Positions 6,482 to 14,903 of a DNA stretch of 21,821 nt are shown here, one piece after another (within the stretch, counting starts at the first letter, position 1; every line of letters starts with the position of its first letter). A model generated the notes under the pieces. The model was not told the origin of the DNA, did no database searches, and saw nothing but the letters and a program-made list of their open reading frames with translations. The translations under genes and the position numbers were made by a program. This DNA is from an uncultured Roseovarius sp. (GTDB taxonomy: Bacteria > Pseudomonadota > Alphaproteobacteria > Rhodobacterales > Rhodobacteraceae): assembly GCA_934501475.1 (NCBI GenBank), contig CAKSUL010000032.1:1-21821 (forward strand). The letters run 5' to 3'.

Positions 6482-8149
6482 ATGCCCCCCCTGACCCGCC
6501 TTGGCCGCCCGCTGCCCCGCGCAATCACAGATCAGGCGGCGCGCGCGCGCATGGACCCCGTGAACCGCCGCGAATTCCTGGCCCTGGCCAGTTCGTTCGG
6601 CGCCACGGCCGCGACCGCCTATGGGATGCTGGGGCTGACCCCGCCCGCCCAGGCGCAGGAGGCGCTGACGCCGAAGGAATCCGGCCTTGTGCGCATCCAG
6701 ATGCTTGTGCGCACCCTCAGAGACCCGCGCACCTTTGACTGGTTCGAAATGGCCAACATCACCCGCGGCTGGCTGGAATATCTGGTCAGCTATGAAAATG
6801 ACGGCACCTTTCGCCCGCAACTGCTGGAAAGCTGGGAGATCAGCGATGACGCGCGGATCTATACCCTCAATCTGCGCAAGGGCGTGAAATGGAACAATGG
6901 CGATGCGTTCACCGCGGCGGATGTGGCGCGCAACATTGCCATGTGGTGCGAACGCGACGTGCCCGGCAACTCGATGGCGGGGCGCTTTGCCGTTCTGGTG
7001 GACCCGGCCACCAACCGCGCGATCGACGGCGCGATCCAAACGCCGGACGAACACACCGTGCGCCTGACCCTGCCGCGCGCCGATATCTCGCTGATCGCCG
7101 GGATGGCCGATTACCCGGCGGCGATTGTCCACGCCTCGCATGACGCTGAAACCATGCTGGAAAACCCTATCGGAACAGGCCCTTACCTGCCGGTGCTGCA
7201 TGAGCCGGGGCATCGCGCGGTGCTGGTGCGCAACCACGATCACACATGGTGGAATGCCGGCAACGGCGCCTGGATGGAGCGGATCGAATATATCGACAAC
7301 GGCACCGATCCCGCCACCAGCATCACCGCCGCCAAAGCCGGCGAGATCGACATGACCCACACGATTCCGGGCGAATTCGTCGAGATATTCGACCAGATCG
7401 AAGGCTGGCGGCGCAACGAGATCGACACCGCCGCCACCATCGTGATCCGGCCCAACCAACTGGCCGAGGTGGACGGCAAACGCCCCTATGCCGACCTGCG
7501 CGTGCGCCGCGCGCTGCAACTGGCGATGGACAATGCCATCCTGCTGGAGCTGGGGCACAACAACATGGGCACGATTGCCGAAAACCACCATGTCGCCCCC
7601 CAGCATCCCGAATATGTCGCCCTGCCCAAGCCCGCCTATGACCCGGCCCGCGCCCGCGCCCTGATGGAAGAGGCCGGCATGGCCGATTTCGAGCATGACC
7701 TGACCTCGCTTGACGATGGCTGGCGGCGCAACACCTCGGACGCTGCCGCCGCGCTGTTGATCGATGCCGGGATCAAGGTGCGCCGCACCATCCTTCCGGG
7801 GCCGAAATTCTGGGAGGGCTGGGCAAGTTTCCCCTTCAGTTCCACCGATTGGGGGCACCGGCCGCTGGGTGTGCAGACCTATGCGCTGGCCTATCGCTCG
7901 GGTGAGCCGTGGAATGAATTCGGCTGGTCCAATCCCGAATTCGACGCATTGCTGGATCAGGCGCTCAGCACGCTGGACATCGACGCGCGCCGCGAAATCA
8001 TGGGCCGCTGCGAGGCCCTGGTGCAGGCGGACGGCGTCACGGTGCAGCCCTATTGGCGCCGCCTGTTCAACCACACGGTCGTGGGGCTTGAGGGCGGCGC
8101 GCATCACATCGCCAACGAGATCCGCCCGGCCGAGCTGCACTGGACCTGA
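6482..8149 (+). CDS. Tat-exported ABC transporter substrate-binding protein, family 5 (peptide/dipeptide type)
   Basis: 555 residues from ATG 6482, which has AGGA 6 nt upstream. A shorter start at 6551 ([10 protein letters not shown]) gives a more compact signal peptide but no ribosome site. The twin-arginine motif [10 protein letters not shown] (residues 28-37) is followed by a hydrophobic run and an AQA-type cleavage site near 58, so it is probably exported folded. The mature protein has SBP family 5 features: the early [23 protein letters not shown] segment (read in parts), [29 protein letters not shown], and [10 protein letters not shown] in the C-terminal lobe. Such proteins deliver peptides, opines or similar solutes to an inner-membrane ABC permease. 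No permease or ATPase gene is adjacent, so it is an orphan here; ligand unknown. Confidence 0.9.
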   Translation: MPPLTRLGRPLPRAITDQAARARMDPVNRREFLALASSFGATAATAYGMLGLTPPAQAQEALTPKESGLVRIQMLVRTLRDPRTFDWFEMANITRGWLEYLVSYENDGTFRPQLLESWEISDDARIYTLNLRKGVKWNNGDAFTAADVARNIAMWCERDVPGNSMAGRFAVLVDPATNRAIDGAIQTPDEHTVRLTLPRADISLIAGMADYPAAIVHASHDAETMLENPIGTGPYLPVLHEPGHRAVLVRNHDHTWWNAGNGAWMERIEYIDNGTDPATSITAAKAGEIDMTHTIPGEFVEIFDQIEGWRRNEIDTAATIVIRPNQLAEVDGKRPYADLRVRRALQLAMDNAILLELGHNNMGTIAENHHVAPQHPEYVALPKPAYDPARARALMEEAGMADFEHDLTSLDDGWRRNTSDAAAALLIDAGIKVRRTILPGPKFWEGWASFPFSSTDWGHRPLGVQTYALAYRSGEPWNEFGWSNPEFDALLDQALSTLDIDARREIMGRCEALVQADGVTVQPYWRRLFNHTVVGLEGGAHHIANEIRPAELHWT

Positions 8150-8245
8150 GCGCGCGCCCCGGCGCCGCTCAGGCACACTACACCCGGCCGGAAATCTGGT
8201 GCATAACGCCGCCAGACCGATTCACTTTGCCAAGGATTCCCAGCC

Positions 8246-9544
8246 ATGCATGACATCCGTGCCATCCGCGACACCCCCCAAGCCTTTGATGCCGCCCTGA
8301 CGCGGCGCCCCGGTGTGGCGGCGGTCTCGGATCAGATCCTGCAACTGGACACGCAGCGCCGCGCCACGATCACCGCCGCCGAGGCGGCGCAGGCCGAACA
8401 GAACGCCGCCTCCAGGGACGTCGGCGCCGCCAAGGCCGCCGGCGATGACGCGGAATTTGAACGCCTGCGCGCGCTGGTCGCCCTGAAAAAGGCCGAAGTG
8501 GCCGCCATGCAGGCCGAGGCCAAGGCGCTGGACGCCGACCTCACCGCCCTGCTGATGGGCCTGCCCAACCTGCCCTATGACGACACGCCCGAAGGCGCGG
8601 ATGAAAACGACAACGTCGAATTGCGCCGCTGGGGCACCCCGGTGCAGCCCGATTTCACCCCGCGCGAACATTATGAGATCGCAGGCGTCAAGCCGGGGAT
8701 GGACTTTGAACTCGCCGCCAAGCTGAGCGGCGCGCGCTTTGTCGTGCTCAAGGGGGCGGTGGCACGCATTCACCGCGCGCTGGCCCAGTTCATGATCGAC
8801 ACCCATGTCGATGAAAACGGCCTGAGCGAGGCCTGGACCCCGGTCCTGGTGCGCGATGAGATGATGCTGGGCACCGGGCAATTGCCCAAATTCGGCGATG
8901 ACAGCTATCAGACCACCAACGGCTGGTGGCTGGTGCCCACCGCCGAGGTGACGCTGACCAATTTCGTCAATGGCGAAACCGTGGATGAGGGCACGCTGCC
9001 GCATCGCTATGTCGCCCATACCCAGTGTTTCCGCTCCGAGGCCGGATCGGCGGGGCGCGACACCGCCGGGATGCTGCGCCAGCACCAGTTCGAAAAGGTG
9101 GAAATGGTCAGCATCACCCACCCCGATCACAGCCGCGCCGAACTGGACCGCATGACCGACTGCGCGCAGGGCATACTCGAGCGTCTGGGCCTGCCCTATC
9201 GCACCATCGTGCTGTGCACCGGCGATATGGGATTCGGCGCGCGCCGCACCCATGACATCGAGGTCTGGCTGCCCGGTCAGAACACCTATCGCGAGATTTC
9301 CTCCGTCTCGGTCTGCGGAGATTTCCAGGCGCGGCGCATGAATGCCCGCTTCAAGCCCACCGATGGCGGCAAGCCGCAATTCGTGCACACGCTGAACGGC
9401 TCGGGTCTGGCGGTGGGGCGCTGCCTGATCGCGGTGCTGGAAAACGGCCAGCAAGGCGACGGATCGGTCGTGCTGCCCGAGGTGCTGCACCGCTACCTGG
9501 GCGGCAAGACCCGGCTGGGCGCGAATGGCGTGCTGAGCGCCTGA
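8246..9544 (+). CDS. serS: Seryl-tRNA synthetase
   Basis: 432-residue class II aminoacyl-tRNA synthetase that charges tRNA-Ser (and tRNA-Sec where present). The start at ATG 8246 has AAGGA 9 nt upstream. An N-terminal coiled-coil tRNA-binding arm spans about residues 30-105 (Ala/Glu/Lys-rich). The catalytic core shows [10 protein letters not shown] (231-240, serine-binding TxE), motif 2 from [15 protein letters not shown] (261-275) to HQFEKVEM, and motif 3 in [18 protein letters not shown] (383-400). [18 protein letters not shown] replaces the SSCSNCxDFQARR form of many bacteria but fits alphaproteobacteria. Length is normal and no defect is seen. It lies 96 bp after the substrate-binding protein gene. 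Confidence 0.98.
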   Translation: MHDIRAIRDTPQAFDAALTRRPGVAAVSDQILQLDTQRRATITAAEAAQAEQNAASRDVGAAKAAGDDAEFERLRALVALKKAEVAAMQAEAKALDADLTALLMGLPNLPYDDTPEGADENDNVELRRWGTPVQPDFTPREHYEIAGVKPGMDFELAAKLSGARFVVLKGAVARIHRALAQFMIDTHVDENGLSEAWTPVLVRDEMMLGTGQLPKFGDDSYQTTNGWWLVPTAEVTLTNFVNGETVDEGTLPHRYVAHTQCFRSEAGSAGRDTAGMLRQHQFEKVEMVSITHPDHSRAELDRMTDCAQGILERLGLPYRTIVLCTGDMGFGARRTHDIEVWLPGQNTYREISSVSVCGDFQARRMNARFKPTDGGKPQFVHTLNGSGLAVGRCLIAVLENGQQGDGSVVLPEVLHRYLGGKTRLGANGVLSA

Positions 9545-9579
9545 GGGCGGATTTGCGGGACATGAAACCATAGACCGCC

Positions 9580-9606
9580 TTGACATGGGAACCGTCGCGC
9601 TAGGTT
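9580..9606 (+). promoter_or_regulatory. Probable sigma70-type promoter for the TspO-like gene
   Basis: A perfect -35 hexamer TTGACA (9580-9585) is followed after 15 nt by TAGGTT (9601-9606). The spacer is short and the -10 weak, but it is the only consensus -35 in the 111-bp gap and lies about 50 nt before the start codon. Confidence 0.45.
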
Positions 9607-9655
9607 CAGGGTTGTCACCAGACGCCCCGACCCCCTGTCAATAACGGACACCCCC

Positions 9656-10351
9656 ATGCCCTATCTGCTTTTCATCGCCGCACTGGCCTTTGCCGCCTCA
9701 CCATTCCTCGTGCCGGGTTTTGGCGGATTCGAGGCCGACCAGTTCCCCGTCGCCCAGATCAACCCGCCGGTGCAGCCCGCTGGTTATGCGTTTGGACTCT
9801 GGGGGCTGATCTACCTGTGGCTGATCGCCGGAACCGGGTTTCAGGCCCTGCTGCGCCGCGATGATCCCGCATGGGACAACATCCGCCCGCCGCTGCTGAT
9901 CTCGTTGATCATCGGGGCGGCATGGCTGCCTGTCGCGCTGGTCAGCCCGGTCTGGGCAACGGTGCTGATCTGGATCATGTGGGCGACGGCGGCGTTGGCC
10001 CTCATGCGCGCACCACGCGGCGATGGCTGGTTCGGCCACGGGCCGGTCGGGCTCTATACCGGCTGGCTGACGGCGGCGGCGTCGGTCTCGGTCGGGCTGA
10101 TGCTGGCCGGCTACGGCGTGATGGCGCAATTGCCCGCCGCGCTGATCGCACTCGTGCTGGCGCTTGCCCTGGCGCTCGCGCTTCAGATGCGGCGGCGCGA
10201 CGCGATCACGCTTCCCATCGGGGTGATCTGGGCGCTGATCGGTGTCTGCGTTGCCAACTGGCCGGATGGCCCGCGCCCGGTCCTCGCCCTGGCGGCCCTT
10301 GGCGCGCTGCTGCTGGGCGCGCTCACCCTGCGCGCGCTCACGGCCCGCTGA
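9656..10351 (+). CDS. TspO/MBR-like (tryptophan-rich sensory protein-related) integral membrane protein
   Basis: 231-residue, strongly hydrophobic protein with about six or seven predicted membrane segments. The N-terminal signature NPPVQPAGYAFGLWGLIYLWL (read in parts, residues 36-56) resembles the PAGxxFxxWxxLY region of the larger TspO-like/tryptophan-rich sensory proteins, and Trp is frequent in its first two thirds. Classical TspO has about 160 residues and five helices, so this belongs to a longer, less characterised branch. Some family members bind porphyrins or cholesterol-like ligands, but ligand and role here are unknown. It starts at ATG 9656 without an obvious strong Shine-Dalgarno. 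It is a single-gene unit, with a probable promoter upstream. Confidence 0.6.
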   Translation: MPYLLFIAALAFAASPFLVPGFGGFEADQFPVAQINPPVQPAGYAFGLWGLIYLWLIAGTGFQALLRRDDPAWDNIRPPLLISLIIGAAWLPVALVSPVWATVLIWIMWATAALALMRAPRGDGWFGHGPVGLYTGWLTAAASVSVGLMLAGYGVMAQLPAALIALVLALALALALQMRRRDAITLPIGVIWALIGVCVANWPDGPRPVLALAALGALLLGALTLRALTAR

Positions 10352-10536
10352 ACAACCCCTTCATTTTTCCTTAAATACTCACTTTCCACCGCCTGCACCC
10401 TGCCCCCGCCCCCACGGTGGCCGCGCGATCATGCGCGCTTATCCGCCCACCCGGCCCATCGGCGGCGCTGGCACGGAACCGATCCCCATCCCGTTCGTTG
10501 AGCCTGACAACAACTCATGAAAGAGGAGAGATACTC

Positions 10537-10965
10537 ATGACCCGTTTCAATATCAGGCAGATCACCACCACGGCTGCGGCATGCGCGATGCTGGCGCTTC
10601 CGGCATTTGCCGACACCCTGTCCTACACGGCCGAGCTGACCCCCGGCGCCGTCATTCCGCCTGCCGACAGCTCAGCGACCGGCACCGCCGATGTCACCGT
10701 CGACACCGAGGCCAAGACCGTGTCCTGGGTCGTCACCTATGATGGCCTGACCGGTGATCCGATCGCCGCCCATATCCACGGCCCCGCCGCCATGGATGAA
10801 AACGCCGGTCCCGTGATCGACATGTCCGAGGCGCTCATGGAAGGCAGCGCCGAGATCAGCGACGAGCAGCTAGGCGAACTGGAAGCCGGGAAATACTATG
10901 TGAACGTGCATACCGAGAAATTCCCGGATGGCGAGATCCGCGGTCAGCTGACTGTCGCCGAATAA
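10537..10965 (+). CDS. Secreted CHRD-domain protein
   Basis: 142 residues from ATG 10537, chosen because AGAGGAG lies about 8 nt upstream and the product then begins with a clean Sec signal peptide (MTRFNIRQITTTAAACAMLA, cleavage after AFA at 25). The mature part is one CHRD (chordin-type) beta domain: LSYTAELTPGAVIPP, an AAHIHGPA motif (77-84), and the terminal YVNVHTEKFPDGEIRGQL motif (121-138) with its conserved His, Asp and Gly. The molecular function of bacterial CHRD proteins is not settled. Export is likely, placing it in the periplasm or outside. It is followed by a strong terminator, so it is the last gene of its transcript. Confidence 0.9.
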   Translation: MTRFNIRQITTTAAACAMLALPAFADTLSYTAELTPGAVIPPADSSATGTADVTVDTEAKTVSWVVTYDGLTGDPIAAHIHGPAAMDENAGPVIDMSEALMEGSAEISDEQLGELEAGKYYVNVHTEKFPDGEIRGQLTVAE

Positions 10966-10982
10966 CACCCCACTGACAGAGC

Positions 10983-11031
10983 GCGCCCCATGCGGGCGCA
11001 GCACCGGCGCAGGAAACTGCGCCGGTGCTTT
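10983..11031 (+). terminator. Tandem hairpins with intrinsic terminator after the CHRD gene
   Basis: The first hairpin is GCGCCC-CATGC-GGGCGC (10983-10999). Immediately after it, GCACCGGCGCA-GGAAAC-TGCGCCGGTGC (11001-11028) is a perfect 11-bp stem, followed by TTTAAGTTT. It lies between the convergent CHRD and der genes. The T-rich side favours plus-strand termination. Confidence 0.8.
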
Positions 11032-11085
11032 AAGTTTCATTCATATCCATTTGAAAACGCGGGCGATCAAACGCCGCCAATCACC

Positions 11086-12543
11086 TCAATCGCGCGGCGG
11101 GCGGCCCAGATGCTTGCGTAGACGCGACGGCGTTGATTTCTTCTTGCCCTTGTAGGGATTCTTGTCCGACTGGCTGCGCATATGCAGGCGGATCGGCGTG
11201 CCGGGCATGTCGAAATCCTCGCGCAGGCCGTTGACCAGATAGCGCGAATAACTTTCCGGCAGCTTTTCAGGATGCGAACACATCACCACAAAGCCGGGGG
11301 GCCGGGTTTTCACCTGGGTCATATAGCGCATCTTGATGCGCTTGCCGCCCGGCGCGGGGGGCGGGTGCTGTTCCAGCATTCCGGTCAGCCAGCGGTTGAG
11401 CTGCGCGGTGGTGATGCGCCGGTTCCAGACATCGACCGCCTTTTCCACCGCCTCGCGCAAGCGGTCCAGCCCCTTGCCGGTCTTGGCCGACACCGTGACC
11501 AGGGGCGCGCCGCGCAGTTGCGGCAACAGGCGTTCGAACGCCTCGCGCAGATCGCGCAGTTTTTCCTGCTTTTCCGACTCGAGATCCCATTTGTTCACCG
11601 CCACGACCACCGCACGGCCTTCGCGCTCGGCCAGGTCGGCAATGCGAAGATCCTGCTGCTCGAACGGGATCGCGGCATCCAGCAGGATGATCACCACTTC
11701 GGCGAATTTGACCGCGCGCAGCCCGTCGCCCACGCTCAGCTTTTCCAGCTTTTCCTGCACGCGGGCCTTCTTGCGCATTCCGGCGGTGTCAAAGATGCGC
11801 ACCGGCATCCCGTCCCAGTCAATCTGCAGCGAGATCGCATCACGGGTGATCCCGGGTTCGGGGCCAGTCAGCAGACGATCTTCGCCCAGTATCTTGTTGA
11901 TCAGCGTGGATTTTCCCGCGTTGGGCCGCCCCACGACAGCGATCTGCAACGGTTTGGCCTTGGTCGGCACCCGCACGCTCTGACCGTCGTCATCTTCATC
12001 CAGTGCGACGTCCGTTTCCGGCGCCTCGGCCTCGGCGCGTTTGTCGAACTCATCCGCCAGCGGCATCAGGCGGGCGTAAAGATCGTTCAGCCCCTCGCCA
12101 TGTTCCGCCGACAGGCGGATCGGCTCGCCCAGACCCAGACCCCAGGCGTCGATCACACCGGCATCCGCGGCGCTGCCCTCGGCCTTGTTGGCGGCCAGGA
12201 TCACATGCGCGTTGCGCTTGCGCAGGATTTCGGCAAACACCTCATCGGTGGGCGTGACCCCGGTGCGCGCGTCGATCATGAACAGGCACACATCGGCCAT
12301 TTCGACCGCGCGTTCCGTCAGCTTGCGCATCCGCCCCTGAAGCGATTCGTCAGTGGCCTCTTCCAGACCGGCGGTGTCGATCACGGTAAAGCGCAGATCG
12401 CCCAGACGCGCCGCCCCCTCGCGCAGGTCGCGGGTGACGCCGGGCTGGTCGTCCACCAACGCCAGCCGTTTGCCGACCAGGCGGTTGAACAGGGTGGATT
12501 TGCCCACATTGGGGCGACCCACGATGGCGAGGCTAAAACTCAT
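11086..12543 (-). CDS. der: Der (EngA) ribosome-assembly GTPase with two G domains
   Basis: 485-residue essential GTPase acting in 50S subunit maturation. G domain 1 has GRPNVGKST (9-17), DTAG (56-59) and NKAEG (119-123). An acidic linker (about 168-188, [14 protein letters not shown]) leads to G domain 2 with GRPNAGKST (205-213), DTAG (252-255) and NKWD (317-320). A C-terminal KH-like domain follows (about 370-460), ending in a basic tail, [16 protein letters not shown]. In domain 1 the G4 motif has Glu where most bacteria have Asp (NKxD); I recall this as common in alphaproteobacteria. The start is ATG 12543 with GGAG about 10 nt upstream. It lies 63 bp after bamB on the same strand, the conserved yfgM-bamB-der order. 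Confidence 0.97.
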   Translation of the reverse strand: MSFSLAIVGRPNVGKSTLFNRLVGKRLALVDDQPGVTRDLREGAARLGDLRFTVIDTAGLEEATDESLQGRMRKLTERAVEMADVCLFMIDARTGVTPTDEVFAEILRKRNAHVILAANKAEGSAADAGVIDAWGLGLGEPIRLSAEHGEGLNDLYARLMPLADEFDKRAEAEAPETDVALDEDDDGQSVRVPTKAKPLQIAVVGRPNAGKSTLINKILGEDRLLTGPEPGITRDAISLQIDWDGMPVRIFDTAGMRKKARVQEKLEKLSVGDGLRAVKFAEVVIILLDAAIPFEQQDLRIADLAEREGRAVVVAVNKWDLESEKQEKLRDLREAFERLLPQLRGAPLVTVSAKTGKGLDRLREAVEKAVDVWNRRITTAQLNRWLTGMLEQHPPPAPGGKRIKMRYMTQVKTRPPGFVVMCSHPEKLPESYSRYLVNGLREDFDMPGTPIRLHMRSQSDKNPYKGKKKSTPSRLRKHLGRPPRD

Positions 12544-12606
12544 TTCAACAGTGCTCCGCTTCGGCGCGAAAGGCCGATCAAGTCGCCCTGTTACAGCAAT
12601 CCGCGA

Positions 12607-13950
12607 TTAACGGAAAGCGTGCAATTGCCCGGTCGCGGACACCACGAACAGGGTGCGCCCCGCCACCACCGGATTTGTCGTGGCCCCGCCGGGCACGGCG
12701 ACATTGCCGCGCAATGCGCCGGATTCGGGATCGAACATCCGCAACTGCCCGTCATTTGACGCCACGATCAACTGCCCCCCGGCCAGAACCGGGCCGTAAT
12801 GGGCATAGACCTCGGCCTGGCGGCGCGGACGGTCCTTGGTGAAGAACGGCAGTTTCGTGCGCCATACAGAGGTGCCATCCTCGGCGCGCAGGCGCACCAG
12901 TTCGCTCTTGTCCGAGACAAGGAACAGTGCATCGCCCGCAGGCCAGATCGGGCTGAGCGCGCCCTCGCCCGAGGTCCAGATCCGCGCCCCGTTGGCCAGT
13001 TGCAGCGCCACCGTGCGCCCCGAATGGGTGCCCACATAGATGCGGTCGCCCACGATCACCGGATCGCCCGTCACGCCGGTGACCGACGATTGCGCCAGGC
13101 CGTCGCGTTTGCCCGCCACCTGCGCATCCCACAGCCGCAGGCCACCGCGCCGGAACGCGCCCTGCAATTCGCCGGTGCCAAAGGCAAAGACGGCGTATTT
13201 GTCGGTGATCGCCGGGGCCGGGCCGCCGATGACGTTGTTGACGTTTGGCGTTGCCGACAGGCGCCACTGGATGCGCCCGTTCTCGGTATCCAGCGCCCAG
13301 GCCACCTCATCGCCGGCGACCACATAGACCAGATCGCCGTAAACCGCGGGCGTCGCGGTGCCGGTATTGCGCAGCTCCTGCGTCCACAGGACCTCGCCGG
13401 TGGCGGGATTCAACGCCGAGATGAAACCAAAGCCGGATGAGACGAACAGCTTGCCATCGCCAAAGGCCAGCCCGCCGCCGCTGGCGTCGGTGGCGCTGTC
13501 ATTGGGCGGCACCAGATCGCGGGTCCACAGCGTCTGACCGCCCGTGGACACGGCCGTGACGCGGGCCTGGCTGTCCATTGCAAACACCCTGCCCCCGGCG
13601 ACCACCGGATCGGCGGTGATGCGGGCGCGGCTGGTGTCACCCGCCCCGATCGGGGCCGACCAGATCAGTTGCGGCGACGCGGCAAGCGCGGGATGATCCG
13701 TGCGTGTCGCAGGTGTGCCGATCCGCTGGGTCCAGTCGGAATTGGTGCTCATCGCGGCCAGACGCACCGGCGCGGTGATGTTTTCACCCGATCCCGATGC
13801 GATGGCGGTGTCGGCGGCGGCGTCCTCTTCGCTGAGAACCGAGCGGATACCTTCACGTTTGCCGGGCAAAAGCGGGTCTTTTTCCGAACAGGCCGCGATC
13901 AGCGTGGTCGCAGCCATCGCCAGCCCCAGGATTAATGCGTTACGTTTCAA
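12607..13950 (-). CDS. bamB: BamB, outer-membrane assembly lipoprotein (PQQ-like beta-propeller)
   Basis: Component of the BAM machine that inserts beta-barrel proteins into the outer membrane. I chose the TTG at 13950: GGGGG lies 8 nt upstream, and the product then begins MKRNALILGLAMAATTLIAAC, a textbook lipoprotein signal with the lipid-bearing Cys at 21. Another TTG at 13965 would add five residues including an Asp. No upstream ATG is available. The mature part has repeated beta-propeller blades of the PQQ type: GRVFAMDSQARVTAVS, GKLFVSSGFGFISALNPATGEVLWTQ, DLVYVVAGDEVAWALDTENG, DRIYVGTHSGRTVALQLANG, QLIVASNDGQLRMFDPESG and TLFVVSATGQLHAF. About 447 residues, slightly longer than E. coli BamB because of an extended linker after the Cys. 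Ser at +2 favours outer-membrane sorting if the Lol rule applies. Confidence 0.93.
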   Translation of the reverse strand: MKRNALILGLAMAATTLIAACSEKDPLLPGKREGIRSVLSEEDAAADTAIASGSGENITAPVRLAAMSTNSDWTQRIGTPATRTDHPALAASPQLIWSAPIGAGDTSRARITADPVVAGGRVFAMDSQARVTAVSTGGQTLWTRDLVPPNDSATDASGGGLAFGDGKLFVSSGFGFISALNPATGEVLWTQELRNTGTATPAVYGDLVYVVAGDEVAWALDTENGRIQWRLSATPNVNNVIGGPAPAITDKYAVFAFGTGELQGAFRRGGLRLWDAQVAGKRDGLAQSSVTGVTGDPVIVGDRIYVGTHSGRTVALQLANGARIWTSGEGALSPIWPAGDALFLVSDKSELVRLRAEDGTSVWRTKLPFFTKDRPRRQAEVYAHYGPVLAGGQLIVASNDGQLRMFDPESGALRGNVAVPGGATTNPVVAGRTLFVVSATGQLHAFR

Positions 13951-14009
13951 CGTGTCTGCCCCCAACTTGTCCCAATCGTCATGCTCCGGCGCGCCGGGTC
14001 ATGGTTCTG

Positions 14010-14675
14010 TTATCCGTCTTGTGCACCCGTTTCAGGCGTGCCCCCGAGGGCTACAATCACTTGTGTCGTGCGGCGACGCAAGCCCGGCGTGGCCCCCGCG
14101 TCGGCGGCGACCTGCTGCAACCGCGTCAATGCGGCCTCATCGTCGCCCGCCTGAATGTCGAGATAGGCCAGTTGCTCTTCCGCCAGAAGGCGAATCACGC
14201 CGCTGCCCATGGCCAGCCCGTCCAGCCGCTCGCGGCGGACCTGATCGGTGAGGCCGCTATCGGGAATCATCACCGCCTTGAGCGTGGCAATCTGACGATA
14301 GATCTGCGCGTTTGCGGCATCATCCGCCAGATCCAGCAGCCGCTTGGCCGCCGCTGCGGGATCTTCGGTGACGTCCTCGCTGGCGGCCATCATGTCGACG
14401 ATTCCCTGCGCGCCCCCGGCGGGTGCGTCGATCTCGGCCAGCGCCTTGGCACGCGCGCTGCGATCGTCCTGGCTGAGCGCGGCAAGGATACGATCGCCCA
14501 GGGCCTCGGCCATGGCGCGCTCGCTGGCCTTGCGCCACTCATTATAGGCCGCCCCGCCCACCAGCACGAGAACCGCCAGCACCGCGATCCAGCCATAGCG
14601 CCGCATCAGGCGGAACAGGCGGTCGCGGCGGACCTCTTCGGTGACCTCGTCGATGAAACTGTCTGTATCGCTCAC
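14010..14675 (-). CDS. YfgM-like tetratricopeptide-type inner-membrane protein
   Basis: 221 residues from the GTG at 14675 (MSDTDSFIDEVTEEVRRDRLF), preceded by GGAG at 7-8 nt. An in-frame GTG at 14702 adds an unlikely basic extension. A cytosolic N-tail is followed by one membrane segment (about residues 29-45, WIAVLAVLVLVGGAAY) and a helical, Ala-rich periplasmic domain with degenerate TPR-like repeats (AEALGDRILAAL, AKRLLDLADDA, AEEQLAYLDIQAGDDEAALTRL). This matches the YfgM-like family, which in E. coli associates with the SecYEG translocon and the periplasmic chaperone PpiD. It is first in the yfgM-bamB-der run (59 bp before bamB), supporting a role in export of envelope proteins. The exact function in alphaproteobacteria is untested. 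Confidence 0.85.
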   Translation of the reverse strand: MSDTDSFIDEVTEEVRRDRLFRLMRRYGWIAVLAVLVLVGGAAYNEWRKASERAMAEALGDRILAALSQDDRSARAKALAEIDAPAGGAQGIVDMMAASEDVTEDPAAAAKRLLDLADDAANAQIYRQIATLKAVMIPDSGLTDQVRRERLDGLAMGSGVIRLLAEEQLAYLDIQAGDDEAALTRLQQVAADAGATPGLRRRTTQVIVALGGTPETGAQDG

Positions 14676-14809
14676 GCTTGCGCTCCGCCTCGCTGGTCCC
14701 ACGGGTCGTGGGCTTTTGACCCTCTTAACGCGTCACCCCCGCCCTGCCAAGAGGCGCAGAAACGCCGATCAGGGGCATGTATTGCGATCACATCGCGAAA
14801 ATACTAATC

Positions 14810-14825
14810 TGAACCGATTGGTTCA
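14810..14825. promoter_or_regulatory. Perfect palindrome upstream of the RND pump: probable repressor operator
   Basis: TGAACC-GATT-GGTTCA, 6-bp arms around 4 nt, lies 78 nt before the adaptor gene in the 228-bp divergent gap. Size and symmetry resemble operators of TetR-type efflux repressors. A weak promoter-like pair just upstream (TTGCGA 14782-14787, TAATCT 14805-14810, 17-nt spacer) would place the palindrome at the transcription start. No regulator gene is present in the window. Confidence 0.55.
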
Positions 14826-14903
14826 ACGTAAGAAGTCATAGAAACATGTCCGGCCATCGCCTATATACCCGCATGCGGCCCGGCCTTGTTGAAAAGGTAG
14901 TTT

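Noticed and set aside
6470..8176. 568-residue minus-strand open frame opposite the substrate-binding protein
   Set aside because: The plus-strand gene has a Tat signal, family 5 motifs and a ribosome site. The antisense product is His/Gly/Arg-rich and unlike any family I know.
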